Assembly (NCBI RefSeq): GCF_027568515.1
Contig: NZ_JANKZF010000013.1
Location: 124,001 to 188,000, forward strand
Reading direction: 5' to 3'
DNA length: 64,000 nt
DNA from: Arthrobacter sp. HY1533
GTDB taxonomy: Bacteria > Actinomycetota > Actinomycetes > Actinomycetales > Micrococcaceae
The notes beneath the pieces were generated by a model. That model did not search any database and was not told the origin of the DNA. It was given only the letters and a program-made list of their open reading frames with translations. This document shows positions 14,782 to 24,399 of the stretch, one piece after another (within the stretch, counting starts at the first letter, position 1; every line of letters begins with the position of its first letter). A program made the translations under genes and the position numbers.

Positions 14782-16326
14782 ATGACCGAGCTAAGCCGGC
14801 GCAATTTTAGTAAGACGATCCTCTTCACGGGGCTGAGCGCTGTGATGCTGTCGGCGGCCGCGTGCTCGCCCAAGGACGCCTCCGGGGGTGCCAATGGTGG
14901 CGCCAGCAACAAGACCCTGACACTGGCCGTGGATGCCGACTACATCGGCTTCGATCCCGCAAAGCAGCAAAGTGGCGGCACAGTTGTCCAGATCTGGCAA
15001 GCAGTCTGGGACACCCTGTTGAAGTACAACCCGGACGGCGAAATCGTTCCCAACTTGGCGGAATCGTTCGAGATGAATGATGACAACACTGTCCTCACCA
15101 TGAAGCTGCGCGCCGGGGTCAAGTTCACGGACGGCACCGCCGTCGACGCCGCTGCGGCCAAGGCGTCCATCGAGCACATGAAGACCGGAGGCGGTTCCGA
15201 CGCCAGCCGCGTTGCCAAGTTGACCGTCGAGGCACCAGATGCCACAACATTGGTGCTGACTTCGCCCGAGCCAAACGGCCTGATGCCCACGTTCATGTGC
15301 CTGTCCACCGGCATCGTTGCCAGCACGGCGTCCTTGACTGCCGCCAACCGGGATCAAATGCCCGTCGGCTCCGGCCCGTACACACTGGATGCGGCGGCAA
15401 CCACAACTGGCGCAACATACTCGTTCGTGCGAAACCCCAACTATTGGAACAAGGACGCATTCCCGTTTGAGAAGGTTGCCTTCAAGATCCTCCTGGACAT
15501 CACAGCCCGTGTCAGTGCCCTGAAGTCTGGCCAGGTCAACGCCGCGCCGGCAACCTCGCAAACGTCGGCCGAGCTCAAGGGATCCGGACTAAACCTGGTG
15601 GAGAACAAGGTCAACTGGGCCGGTTTGTTCCTGGGCGACCGGAATGGCAAGACGATCCCCGCACTGGGCCAGGTGAAGGTTCGCCAGGCCATGAACATGG
15701 TCTTCGACCGGGCAGGGATCATCAAGGCCTTGTTCCAGGGGAACGGTTCAGTCACAAATCAAATCTTCAACGACAAAAGTGAGGCTTTCCTCCCGGACGC
15801 CATCAACCAATACCCGTTTGACGTTGAAAAGGCCAAGTCGCTCATGGCTGAGGCCGGCTTCGGTGACGGCTTCGACCTGACCATTCCTTCGCTCAACGGC
15901 TTGGACTACGCCAACCCGATCATCACCCAGCAGCTTGGCCTGCTCAACATCCGGGTGACAGAAAAGAAGCTGTCCGGGGGAACCGCAATCCTGGAAATTC
16001 TCAGTGGCAAGTACCCCGTTTTCTTCTTCACCCTGGAATCCCGAACGGCCCTGTGGGACATCGTCCAGGCCCTCGCCCCCGATGCAGTGTGGAACATCAC
16101 CAAGGACCAGGACCCGGCACTCACCCCGCTGATCAACAAGGCCCAGACGCTCAAGGGCGCAGAAGCCAAGGCCAACGCCCAGGCCATCAACAAGTTCTTG
16201 ATCGACAACGCATGGTTTTCACCGTGGGCCCTGCCGACAGCTTTCTACGCCACGGACAAGGCCACCGCCGCGAGCCCTGTTCTCGGCAGCGTGGTCCCGT
16301 ACCTCTTCACGTTCACCGCCAAGTAG
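14782..16326 (+). CDS. ABC transporter substrate-binding lipoprotein, family 5
   Basis: The 514-residue protein binds the transported solute outside the membrane. The N-terminus has a twin-arginine-like motif (SRRNFSK, residues 5-11), a hydrophobic stretch and a lipobox ending at Cys28 (SAAAC). Export may therefore be by Tat with lipid anchoring. The mature part shows family 5 features: LAESFEMNDDNTVLTMKLRAGVKFTDG and later FVRNPNYWN. Family 5 proteins bind peptides or oligosaccharides; the flanking rhamnosidase suggests a rhamnose-containing glycoside. AGGAGAG lies upstream of the ATG. First of six genes reading right, probably one operon through to the GH3 gene. Confidence 0.9.
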   Translation: MTELSRRNFSKTILFTGLSAVMLSAAACSPKDASGGANGGASNKTLTLAVDADYIGFDPAKQQSGGTVVQIWQAVWDTLLKYNPDGEIVPNLAESFEMNDDNTVLTMKLRAGVKFTDGTAVDAAAAKASIEHMKTGGGSDASRVAKLTVEAPDATTLVLTSPEPNGLMPTFMCLSTGIVASTASLTAANRDQMPVGSGPYTLDAAATTTGATYSFVRNPNYWNKDAFPFEKVAFKILLDITARVSALKSGQVNAAPATSQTSAELKGSGLNLVENKVNWAGLFLGDRNGKTIPALGQVKVRQAMNMVFDRAGIIKALFQGNGSVTNQIFNDKSEAFLPDAINQYPFDVEKAKSLMAEAGFGDGFDLTIPSLNGLDYANPIITQQLGLLNIRVTEKKLSGGTAILEILSGKYPVFFFTLESRTALWDIVQALAPDAVWNITKDQDPALTPLINKAQTLKGAEAKANAQAINKFLIDNAWFSPWALPTAFYATDKATAASPVLGSVVPYLFTFTAK

Positions 16327-16443
16327 GCAGCAACGGCACGGGGTCATCCCGGCCCGAATACGGTTTGGCCCGGCCCTGCGGCCGGGCCAAATAATCAACA
16401 ACTCCAGCTGCCCGGTAACACCCGGTGCGCCAAAGGAACACAC

Positions 16444-17385
16444 ATGCTGCAGTTTCTACTAAGAAAAATCCTCTCCGGCCTGGTGCTTACCATCGTCGTG
16501 ACGGCGGTGACCTTCATGCTGATTTTCAACAACGGGACAGCCATTGCCCGCCAGGTTCTTGGGCAGAACGCCACCGCAGAACAGGTGGCGGCAAAGGTCC
16601 AACAGCTGGGGCTGGACCAACCGGTGCTGCTTCAGTACTTCAAGTGGCTGGGCAATCTCCTTCAGGGCGATCTCGGGGTCAGTTACTTCACCAATGAAGC
16701 AGTGACAAGCGTGCTCGCCACCCGCATACCGGTGACGCTGTCCCTTGTTCTCGTTTCGCTGTTCTTCACCATGCTGATCAGCGTCATCGTCGGTGTTGCC
16801 GCAGCCGTGCGTGGCGGATGGCTGGACAGCACCTTGCAGTTTGTCTCCGTGGCTGGTGCCGCGATCCCCAACTTCGTCATTGCGATCGGCCTTGTTTTCA
16901 TGTTCGCACTGACCATCCCCCTGTTCCCGGCAACGGGATACGTGGCCTTTGACTATGACACTGCTGCTTGGGCGCGGTCCCTGGTTCTGCCCGTGCTTGC
17001 TGTCCTCATCGGGGCCGTGGCGAACTCCGCCCAGCAATTCCGCGGGGCCATGCTTGACGTTCTGGGCCAGGACTATATCCGCACCCTTCGCACGCGGGGC
17101 ATCCCCGACCGTCACATCATCTTCCGCCATGCGCTGCGAAACGCCGCCAGCCCCGGCCTGACCATCCTGTCGCTTCAGACCATCGCGCTGATGGGAGGCG
17201 TCATCGTGATTGAGCAGGTCTTTGCGCTGCCCGGCATGGGCGTACTCATTGGCAGCGCCGCCCTTCAGGGGGACATACCGGCCGTCATGGGGGACGTCCT
17301 GTTCATCGTCATTGTCGTTGTAGTAGTGAACATCATCGTTGACCTTGTCAATGGCTGGGTCAACCCGAAAGCGCGGATCTCATGA
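16444..17385 (+). CDS. ABC transporter permease (DppB-like)
   Basis: The 313-residue protein has the DppB/OppB layout: an N-terminal membrane helix, a periplasmic-type segment, then five helices. The ATPase-docking EAA-type loop is seen around GQDYIRTLRTRGIPDRHIIFRHALRNA (about residues 200-226). It forms the membrane channel with the permease half of the next gene. The stop codon overlaps the start of that gene (ATGA at 17382-17385), so synthesis is probably coupled. The gene is separated from the binding protein by 117 bases. Substrate is inferred from locus context to be a rhamnoside. Confidence 0.92.
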   Translation: MLQFLLRKILSGLVLTIVVTAVTFMLIFNNGTAIARQVLGQNATAEQVAAKVQQLGLDQPVLLQYFKWLGNLLQGDLGVSYFTNEAVTSVLATRIPVTLSLVLVSLFFTMLISVIVGVAAAVRGGWLDSTLQFVSVAGAAIPNFVIAIGLVFMFALTIPLFPATGYVAFDYDTAAWARSLVLPVLAVLIGAVANSAQQFRGAMLDVLGQDYIRTLRTRGIPDRHIIFRHALRNAASPGLTILSLQTIALMGGVIVIEQVFALPGMGVLIGSAALQGDIPAVMGDVLFIVIVVVVVNIIVDLVNGWVNPKARIS

Positions 17386-19211
17386 GCGTCGAAAATCTCA
17401 CCACACCCGCGGCCGCGGTGGCTGCCGAGGAAGCTTCAACCGACAAGAAGTCAGTGCTTCGCCTGATCCTGAAGACCCCTGTCGGATTGGCCAGCTCAAT
17501 CGTTCTGCTCGCCATCGTCATTTTCGGTGCCTCGGCGCCCTGGCTCGCACCCTTTGATCCGGGTTTCACTGATCTTGCCCAGACCAATGCGCCCCCGTTC
17601 AGCGGCAGCTTCCCCCTGGGTGGCGACGCATCCGGCCGGGACATTCTCTCCCGACTGATGTTCGCCACGGGAAGCACCTTGATCGCCGCTTGTGTTGTAC
17701 TGGTGGTCTCCCTGCTCCTTGGCGCATCCGCCGGGCTCGTCGCGGGATATTACGGCGGCTGGTTTGACTCAGTCGCCAGCTGGGTTGCCGATGTGATCCT
17801 GGCCTTGCCAGGATTCGCGCTGCTGATCGCCTTGTACGCCGTTATCGGCCCGAACATCCTTGTTGCCATGGCCGTTTTCGGCGTCTTGATTGCCCCCTCC
17901 TACTTCCGGCTGGTCCGTGCCCTGGTGGTGAATGTCCGCAACGAGCTTTACGTCGATGCTGCCAAAGTTTCGGGCTTGTCGGACTTTCGAATCATTTCCC
18001 GGCACGTGCTCCGGGCGGTGCGCGCACCGATCATCATTCAAAGCTCGTTTGTCCTTGGGGCTGGTATCGGCATTCAAGCCGGCCTGGAGTTCCTCGGGCT
18101 GGGCGATCCCACCAGGCCTTCGTGGGGCGGAATGCTGCGCGAAGCCTTCAACAACATCTACCTCGCCGGAATCAACGTCCTGTGGCCAGCCCTGCTGGTG
18201 ACGGTGACCATCCTCGTCTTTGCGCTGTTGGGGAACTCGATTCGAGACGGATTGCATGCGGCCGGGTCCCGCAGCCACACCCTTAAGGCGCAGGCGCTCC
18301 ACCAGATCCAAAGGGATTACACCTCTTCGACGCCGGCTCCGAGCCGGGACGCAGTCACCACGGCGGCACAGGGCGGTGGCGCAGATCCACACCTGTCCAT
18401 CACCGATCTGGTGATCGGCTACCCAAGTTCCGCGACGACCATCACGGAGGTGGTCCGCGGGGTCAACCTTGACGTTCAGAGGGGCGAAATTCACGGACTG
18501 GTGGGCGAATCCGGATCCGGAAAGTCACAAACCGCTTTTTCTGTGCTGGGCATCCTTCCGAAACAGGCCCTGGTCCTGCGCGGCCAGGTCCTGTACCACG
18601 GGAAAAACCTGCTCACCGATCCGGGCCTGCAGAAGAGCCTGCTGGGGAAAAAGATTGGCTACATCCCGCAGGAACCCATGTCGAACCTTGACCCGACGTT
18701 CACCATCGGCAAGCAGCTGGTTTACGGACTCCGGGCGGTCAAGGACATCAGCCGTCAGCAGGCCAAGGCAGATCTGCTCAAGCTCCTGGCGCGGGTGGGC
18801 ATCAACGATCCGGAGCGAACCTTTAATTCCTATCCACACCAGATTTCCGGGGGCATGGCGCAACGCGTACTCATTGCCGGCGCCATTGCAGGGGACCCGG
18901 AATTCATCATCGCCGACGAACCCACCACAGCCCTCGATGTGACTGTCCAGGCCGAGGTACTGGAGCTGTTGCGCGAGCTGCAGCGTGAACGGCAGATCGG
19001 CATGATCCTGGTAACCCACAACCTCGGCGTGGTCGCTGACATTTGCGATCGAGTCAGCGTCATGCAGCACGGCCGGATCGTGGAGTCCAACTCCGCGGCC
19101 GAACTGTTCGCCTCCCCACAGCACGAATACACGCGGATGCTTTTAGGTGCCACGCTCGACGGCTCCACATTGCGCGATCCCCTGACCTCTTCTCCAGCCC
19201 AAGGAGCCTGA
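17382..19211 (+). CDS. ABC transporter permease-ATPase fusion (DppC-DppD)
   Basis: This 609-residue protein joins two normally separate subunits. Residues 1 to about 300 are a DppC-type permease (GGDASGRDILSRLMFATGSTL, and the docking loop with YVDAAKVSGLSDFRIISRHVLR). After a linker of about 40 residues, 340 to 609 are an ATPase: Walker A GLVGESGSGKS at 372-382, signature ISGGMAQRV, and Walker B IIADEPTTALD. No stop or shift interrupts the junction, so the fusion is real in this sequence. It overlaps the upstream permease gene by 4 bases and is followed after 3 bases by a second ATPase gene. The fusion fixes the ratio of one permease to one ATPase. Confidence 0.92.
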   Translation: MSVENLTTPAAAVAAEEASTDKKSVLRLILKTPVGLASSIVLLAIVIFGASAPWLAPFDPGFTDLAQTNAPPFSGSFPLGGDASGRDILSRLMFATGSTLIAACVVLVVSLLLGASAGLVAGYYGGWFDSVASWVADVILALPGFALLIALYAVIGPNILVAMAVFGVLIAPSYFRLVRALVVNVRNELYVDAAKVSGLSDFRIISRHVLRAVRAPIIIQSSFVLGAGIGIQAGLEFLGLGDPTRPSWGGMLREAFNNIYLAGINVLWPALLVTVTILVFALLGNSIRDGLHAAGSRSHTLKAQALHQIQRDYTSSTPAPSRDAVTTAAQGGGADPHLSITDLVIGYPSSATTITEVVRGVNLDVQRGEIHGLVGESGSGKSQTAFSVLGILPKQALVLRGQVLYHGKNLLTDPGLQKSLLGKKIGYIPQEPMSNLDPTFTIGKQLVYGLRAVKDISRQQAKADLLKLLARVGINDPERTFNSYPHQISGGMAQRVLIAGAIAGDPEFIIADEPTTALDVTVQAEVLELLRELQRERQIGMILVTHNLGVVADICDRVSVMQHGRIVESNSAAELFASPQHEYTRMLLGATLDGSTLRDPLTSSPAQGA

Positions 19212-19214
19212 TCC

Positions 19215-20099
19215 ATGTCATCATCACCTAGTTCCGCCATCCTTCAGATCAGGGATCTACACGTCAGTTTTCCCGTTCGCGGCTTCCGAAAGGAGCCAAT
19301 TCGGGTCATCCGCGGTGTTTCCCTGGACATCGCCCCGGGAGAAACTGTCGGCTTGGTCGGAGAATCCGGATCGGGCAAAACCACAATAGGCCGCGCTGTC
19401 TTGGGGCTCGCACCTGTGACCTCGGGTTCGATCACCTTTCAGGGAAAGGATCTTGGCCAAATGTCGCCCAGGGAGCGGCGACGCTCCGCGAAGGACATTC
19501 AGGCCGTCTTCCAGGACCCTTACTCATCCTTGAATCCGGCCATGACGATCGAGGACATTTTGTCCGAGCCCCTGCAGGGGGTTGATCGGAGGCAGGGCCG
19601 CGAGAAAGTCCGCAGCCTCCTGGAGAGCGTGAACTTGCCAGGCAACGCGGGCCAGCGTTTGGCCAGGGAATTCTCTGGAGGTCAGCGCCAGCGCATCGCC
19701 ATTGCCCGCGCGTTGGCCCTGTCCCCGAAACTCATCATCTGCGATGAACCCACCAGCGCCCTGGACCTGTCCACACAGGCCCGTGTCCTGGATTTGTTCC
19801 TTGAAATCCAGGAGCGCACAGGCGTGGCCTATCTTTTCATCACCCACGACCTGGCCGTGGTGCGGCGCATGAGCCACCGCATTGCAGTGCTTTTCCACGG
19901 CGCGGTCGCCGAGATTGGCACCGCCCGCCAGATCTCCGAGCAGCCCGAGCACCCCTACACCCAGCGCCTGCTGATGGCCGCCCCTGTCGCCAATCCGCTC
20001 GAACAGGAACGCCGGCGCGCCGAACGCCGTCGTCTCCTGGACCTTCAGGATCAACAGATCGAACAAGGCGGCGGCAACAAGGACATGTGGGTCGCATGA
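19215..20099 (+). CDS. ABC transporter ATP-binding protein (DppF-like)
   Basis: The 294-residue ATPase has Walker A GLVGESGSGKTTIGR near residue 50, Q-loop AVFQDPYSSLNP, signature FSGGQRQRIAIARAL and Walker B LIICDEPTSALDLS. It ends with the HPYTQRLLMAAPV oligopeptide-transporter tail seen in DppF/OppF proteins. It should dimerise with the ATPase half of the preceding fusion to power import. The gene follows after 3 bases and its stop codon overlaps the start region of the rhamnosidase gene, consistent with a single operon. Confidence 0.93.
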   Translation: MSSSPSSAILQIRDLHVSFPVRGFRKEPIRVIRGVSLDIAPGETVGLVGESGSGKTTIGRAVLGLAPVTSGSITFQGKDLGQMSPRERRRSAKDIQAVFQDPYSSLNPAMTIEDILSEPLQGVDRRQGREKVRSLLESVNLPGNAGQRLAREFSGGQRQRIAIARALALSPKLIICDEPTSALDLSTQARVLDLFLEIQERTGVAYLFITHDLAVVRRMSHRIAVLFHGAVAEIGTARQISEQPEHPYTQRLLMAAPVANPLEQERRRAERRRLLDLQDQQIEQGGGNKDMWVA

Positions 20100-22468
20100 C
20101 GAACAACCAGACCATCCTCGATACAAAGGAAAAATTGCCCACCATGAGCCAAACCCCGTGGACCGCCACCATGATCGCCTCCGACGATGACTTCGCAGGC
20201 GCCCCGCTCCTGCGCAAGGACTTCAGCCTGCCGAAGGGCCATGGCGACATCGTGTCGGCAAAGCTTCGTGCCACCGCATTGGGCATTTTCGAGGCGTTTA
20301 TTAACGGCCAGCCAGTCACCGATGAGGTCTTGAGCCCGGGCTGGAGTTCCTACGAGTGGCGTCTGCGCTACGGCAGCTATGACGTCACGCCACTGCTGCA
20401 GGCGGAGAACACCTTGGGCGTGTCACTGGGCAATGGCTGGTACCGCGGTTTCCTCGGCTTCAACGGCGGCAGCCGCTTCTACGGGGAGGAATTGGGCTTC
20501 CTCGGCCAGCTGGACATCGAATTCGCCGATGGATTTGTCCACACGGTTGCCAGCGACTCCTCGTGGCGGGCCGGCCCGTCGGCGACCCTGGCCAACGATC
20601 TCTACAACGGGCAGACCATAGACGCCCGGTTGATCGACGACGACTGGGCCCGGCCTGGCTTTGCAGGTTCATCCTGGACAGGTACGCACGTTCTGGACTT
20701 TGATGTGAACCGCTTGGCAGATCCCGTTTCCCCTCCCGTCACCCGGCAGGAGGAACTCACGCCCGTCAACGTCTTCTCCTCCCCCACAGGCAAAACCCTG
20801 CTCGATTTCGGGCAGAACCTTGTGGGCTGGATCAAGCTCACCGTCCAGGGCCCAGCCGGCACCACCATCACCGTCAGGCACGCGGAGGTGCTCGAGGACA
20901 GTGAGCTGGGCACGCGCCTGCTGCGGACGGCCGAAGCCACCGACAGATTCATCCTGTCCGGCGGACGGGATGTTTTTGAACCGACCAAGACCTTCCACGG
21001 CTTCCGATACGCAGAAATCGATGGTTGGCCTGGCGAGCTGACCACCGACTCGGCCGCCGGCGCCGTTGACGCCGTTGTGGTCCACACCAAGCTGCAACGC
21101 ACAGGCCATTTCGAGAGCTCCAACGAATTGGTCAATCAGCTGCACCGCAACGTGGTGTGGGGACTTCGCGGAAACTTCCTCGATGTTCCCACTGACTGCC
21201 CCCAGCGCAACGAGCGCCTTGGCTGGACTGGCGACATCGCCGTCTTCGCCCCGACCGCCGCCTTCCTCTTCGACGTGAAGGACTTCCTGCAGGACTGGCT
21301 GCTGGACCTGGCCGCTGAACAGAAGGCACAGAACGGGCTGGTTCCCTTCACAGTCCCTGACATTCTCAAGTACGACGTCCACCCGGAACATTTCCCTGCC
21401 CCGGAATCCACCGCATTGTGGAGCGAGGCCGCAGTCTGGGTACCGTGGGCGCTCTGGGAAGCCTATGGAGATCCCTCGGTCCTGAAACTACAGTTCGATT
21501 CCATGGCGGCGCACACCCGTCGCGTCGAAGGGCTGCTGTCGGAGAGCGGCCTGTGGGACACTGGCTTCCAATTCGGAGACTGGCTCGATCCCGATGCCCC
21601 GCCGGAAAACCCCATAGCCGCCAAGGCCGACAAGGGTGTGGTGGCCACCGCATGCATGTATCACACCGCGATCCTGACCGCCAAGGCTGCGGCCATCGTG
21701 GGGCGCCCTGCCGATGCCGAACACTTTCAGGCACTGGCCGACCGGGTCAAGCAGGCATTCAACACCCACTATGTGGACGGGGACGGGATCATCCACAGCG
21801 ACAGCACCACTGTCTATGCTTTGGCCATCTCCTTTGACGTTCTGGACAGCCCCGAAAAGGTCGCCGCGGCAGGAACCCGGCTCTCCCAACTGGTTCGCGC
21901 CAACGGCTACCGTGTTTCCACGGGCTTCGCTGGAACTCCCTACATTACTGGCGCGTTGTCGGACACTGGCCACATCGAGGATGCCTACGGGCTCCTGCTG
22001 GAAGAGGAGTGCCCGTCCTGGCTCTACCCGGTGAAGATGGGGGCAACCACTGTCTGGGAGCGCTGGGATTCCATGCTGCCCGACGGCACCATCAATCCTG
22101 GCGAAATGACCAGCTTCAACCACTATGCGCTGGGCGCCGTCGCAGACTGGCTGCACAAGGTTGTGGGTGGGCTGAGCCCGCTGGAACCGGGCTACGCCAA
22201 AGTCCGTATTGCGCCGCGTCCCGGACCGGGCCTGACGTCAGCGAGTGTGTCGCTGCAGTCCCCGCACGGAGTTGTTGCTGTGGAATGGCACCTCGATGAA
22301 GACGGGAACCTCCAGGTCCAGGCGACAGTCCCCGACGGCGTCACGGCCGACGTTGATCTGCCCGGCTTGGACTCTGTCACAGTGGGATCCGGAACCCATG
22401 CCTTTACAGGTCCGGCTGCTGAGGCAGAGTTGCTCGAAGCCGCACCCAGCTCCAGGACAGAAGCGTGA
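20096..22468 (+). CDS. Alpha-L-rhamnosidase, GH78
   Basis: Releases terminal alpha-L-rhamnose from glycosides. The protein (790 residues from the ATG overlapping the upstream stop) shows the usual GH78 order. The N-terminal beta domain has YEWRLRYGSYDVTPLL and LGNGWYRGFLGFNGG. A second beta domain precedes the (alpha/alpha)6 catalytic barrel, with DVPTDCPQRNERLGWTGD at about residue 363, the region of the catalytic acids. Near the C-terminus is TTVWERWDSM and a beta-sandwich. No signal peptide is seen, so it acts on imported substrate. An internal ATG at 20144 (MSQTPW) with AAGGA 13 bases upstream is an alternative start. The stop overlaps the GH3 start (ATGA). Confidence 0.93.
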   Translation: MTNNQTILDTKEKLPTMSQTPWTATMIASDDDFAGAPLLRKDFSLPKGHGDIVSAKLRATALGIFEAFINGQPVTDEVLSPGWSSYEWRLRYGSYDVTPLLQAENTLGVSLGNGWYRGFLGFNGGSRFYGEELGFLGQLDIEFADGFVHTVASDSSWRAGPSATLANDLYNGQTIDARLIDDDWARPGFAGSSWTGTHVLDFDVNRLADPVSPPVTRQEELTPVNVFSSPTGKTLLDFGQNLVGWIKLTVQGPAGTTITVRHAEVLEDSELGTRLLRTAEATDRFILSGGRDVFEPTKTFHGFRYAEIDGWPGELTTDSAAGAVDAVVVHTKLQRTGHFESSNELVNQLHRNVVWGLRGNFLDVPTDCPQRNERLGWTGDIAVFAPTAAFLFDVKDFLQDWLLDLAAEQKAQNGLVPFTVPDILKYDVHPEHFPAPESTALWSEAAVWVPWALWEAYGDPSVLKLQFDSMAAHTRRVEGLLSESGLWDTGFQFGDWLDPDAPPENPIAAKADKGVVATACMYHTAILTAKAAAIVGRPADAEHFQALADRVKQAFNTHYVDGDGIIHSDSTTVYALAISFDVLDSPEKVAAAGTRLSQLVRANGYRVSTGFAGTPYITGALSDTGHIEDAYGLLLEEECPSWLYPVKMGATTVWERWDSMLPDGTINPGEMTSFNHYALGAVADWLHKVVGGLSPLEPGYAKVRIAPRPGPGLTSASVSLQSPHGVVAVEWHLDEDGNLQVQATVPDGVTADVDLPGLDSVTVGSGTHAFTGPAAEAELLEAAPSSRTEA

Positions 22469-24231
22469 AGGCAATCTATCTGAACCCGGACCGCCCGGTC
22501 CAGGAACGCGTGGCGGACCTGCTGGGCCGTATGACGCTGGCCGAAAAGGCCGGCCTGATGTTTCATTCCATCAGCATGGTTCAGCCCGGCGAGGAGTCCG
22601 CAGACCTCGTGGACCACGGGACGGAGGCGCTCATCACCCAAGGCTTCCTGAGCCATTTCAATGTGCACCAGCTGCCCTCAGCCCGGCTTGCTGCCCGCTG
22701 GCACAACCGCATGCAGGAGCTGGCGGCATCGACGCGGCTTGGCATTCCCGTCACAGTCTCCACCGATCCACGCCACGCCTCAGCGGAAAACATGGGCGCT
22801 TCCTTCGCGGCCGGCTTTTTCTCAGCCTGGCCCGAGGCCATTGGCTTTGCCGCCCTTGGCGACGAGGAGACAGTGCGCGGGTTCGCTGACATCGCCCGCC
22901 AGGAGTATCTGGCGGTTGGCATCCGTGCGGCCCTTCATCCCAGCATTGACCTGGCCACCGAGCCCCGGTGGGCGCGCCAGTACGGCGGCTTCGGGCAGGA
23001 CGCGGAAACGTCCGCCCGCTTGGCCGTGGCCTATTTGGAAGGATTCCAGGGCAAGACCGTGGGCCCGTCGAGCGTTGCCTGCATGACCAAGCATTTCCCC
23101 GGCGGGGGGCCGCAGCGCGACGGCGAGGATCCGCACTTTCCCTATGGCCGCGAACAGGTGTATCCGGGCGAGAACTTCGACTATCACCTGTATCCTTTCC
23201 GTGCCACGCTGGCAGCCGGAACAAGCGCCGTCATGCCCTACTACGGGATGCCTGTCGGGCTCAAGAGACGCGGCGAGGCCGTTGAAGAGGTGGGGTTCGG
23301 CTTCAACCGTCAAATAATTACCGGGCTCCTCCGCAAGGAGCTCGGCTACGACGGGGTCGTCTGCACAGATTGGGGCCTCCTGAACGACAGCACGATCTAT
23401 GGAAAATTCCTGCCTGCCCGCGCATGGGGTGTGGAACACCTCTCCATGGAAGACCGCATGATCAAGGTTGTTGACGCCGGATGCGACCAATTCGGCGGCG
23501 AAGAATGCCCGGAAGCATTGGTTCGGCTGGTGGCCGAGGGCAAAATCAGCGAAAGCCGGATCGACGAATCCGTCACTCGGCTGCTGCGGGTCAAGTTCGA
23601 GCTGGGACTGTTCGAGAACCCCTTCGTGGACGAGGACGCAGCCGTTTCCATCGCGGGGAATCCACTCTTCCAAGAGGCAGGACTGCAAGCACAAGCCCGC
23701 TCAGTGGTGGTGCTGAAGGCGCCCAGCCAAGACCTATTGCCCCTTGACCCGGACATGAGGGTGTTCGTTGAGAACATGGACGGCCAAAGCCTGGTTGGAT
23801 CGGCCCAGCTGGTATCCGAACCCTCGGCGGCAGATCTGGCAATCGTCAGGCTCAACGCACCGTTCACCCCACGCGATGAACTCTTCCTTGAAGCAGCCTT
23901 CCACGCGGGCAGCCTGGACTTTGCCGACGATGTGATTTCCAGAATCACGGAGCTGGCCTCCCAGACGAAGGTCGTGCTGGTGGTGAACCTGGACCGGCCT
24001 GCGGTGCTGACTCCCATCGAACCGCTCTGCGAAGCCATCCTGGGCGTCTTTGGTGTCTCCGACGCGGCACTTGCCCGAGTACTGTCAGGACACACCCGGC
24101 CGGAGGGCACGCTGCCCTTCGAACTGCCCAGCAGCATGGACGCCGTCCTCGCCTCACGGACGGACGTCCCATCTGACACGGCCAATCCACTCTATGCCTA
24201 TGGCCACTCCCAACCGCTCGGGAAAGGCTGA
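22465..24231 (+). CDS. Glycoside hydrolase family 3 protein
   Basis: The 588-residue protein has GH3 landmarks: IPVTVSTDPRH, the KHFPGGG loop at 209-215 and the nucleophile region GVVCTDWG (Asp302). A second alpha/beta domain follows from about residue 410. The usual C-terminal fibronectin-like domain is absent. GH3 enzymes are mostly beta-glucosidases, beta-xylosidases or N-acetylhexosaminidases; the exact specificity cannot be read. No signal peptide is present. Overlap with the rhamnosidase stop (ATGA) suggests that the two enzymes act in sequence, for example removing rhamnose and then glucose from a rutinoside or similar compound. That pairing is inference. Confidence 0.88.
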   Translation: MKAIYLNPDRPVQERVADLLGRMTLAEKAGLMFHSISMVQPGEESADLVDHGTEALITQGFLSHFNVHQLPSARLAARWHNRMQELAASTRLGIPVTVSTDPRHASAENMGASFAAGFFSAWPEAIGFAALGDEETVRGFADIARQEYLAVGIRAALHPSIDLATEPRWARQYGGFGQDAETSARLAVAYLEGFQGKTVGPSSVACMTKHFPGGGPQRDGEDPHFPYGREQVYPGENFDYHLYPFRATLAAGTSAVMPYYGMPVGLKRRGEAVEEVGFGFNRQIITGLLRKELGYDGVVCTDWGLLNDSTIYGKFLPARAWGVEHLSMEDRMIKVVDAGCDQFGGEECPEALVRLVAEGKISESRIDESVTRLLRVKFELGLFENPFVDEDAAVSIAGNPLFQEAGLQAQARSVVVLKAPSQDLLPLDPDMRVFVENMDGQSLVGSAQLVSEPSAADLAIVRLNAPFTPRDELFLEAAFHAGSLDFADDVISRITELASQTKVVLVVNLDRPAVLTPIEPLCEAILGVFGVSDAALARVLSGHTRPEGTLPFELPSSMDAVLASRTDVPSDTANPLYAYGHSQPLGKG

Positions 24232-24332
24232 TCCGGCGGGCAACGCACGGGCGGTCTCACCCGCTCGCGTAGCGTCACCTGTTGTGTCGTGGGGCCCGGA
24301 CATGGCCGGCCCCACGGCCCAGCGGACATGTT

Positions 24333-24347
24333 TTCGCACGTTTCAAA
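24333..24347 (+). promoter_or_regulatory. LacI-type operator upstream of the regulator gene
   Basis: The sequence TTCGCACGTTTCAAA lies 53 bases before the regulator start and just upstream of a TATGGT -10-like box (24349-24354). It shares the CGTTTCA half-site and spacing of the sites at 14536 and 14679, which suggests autoregulation. Confidence 0.58.
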
Positions 24348-24399
24348 GTATGGTGGGGTATTGAAGTCTTGCACTCCTACCCCTGGCGAGGAACGAACC

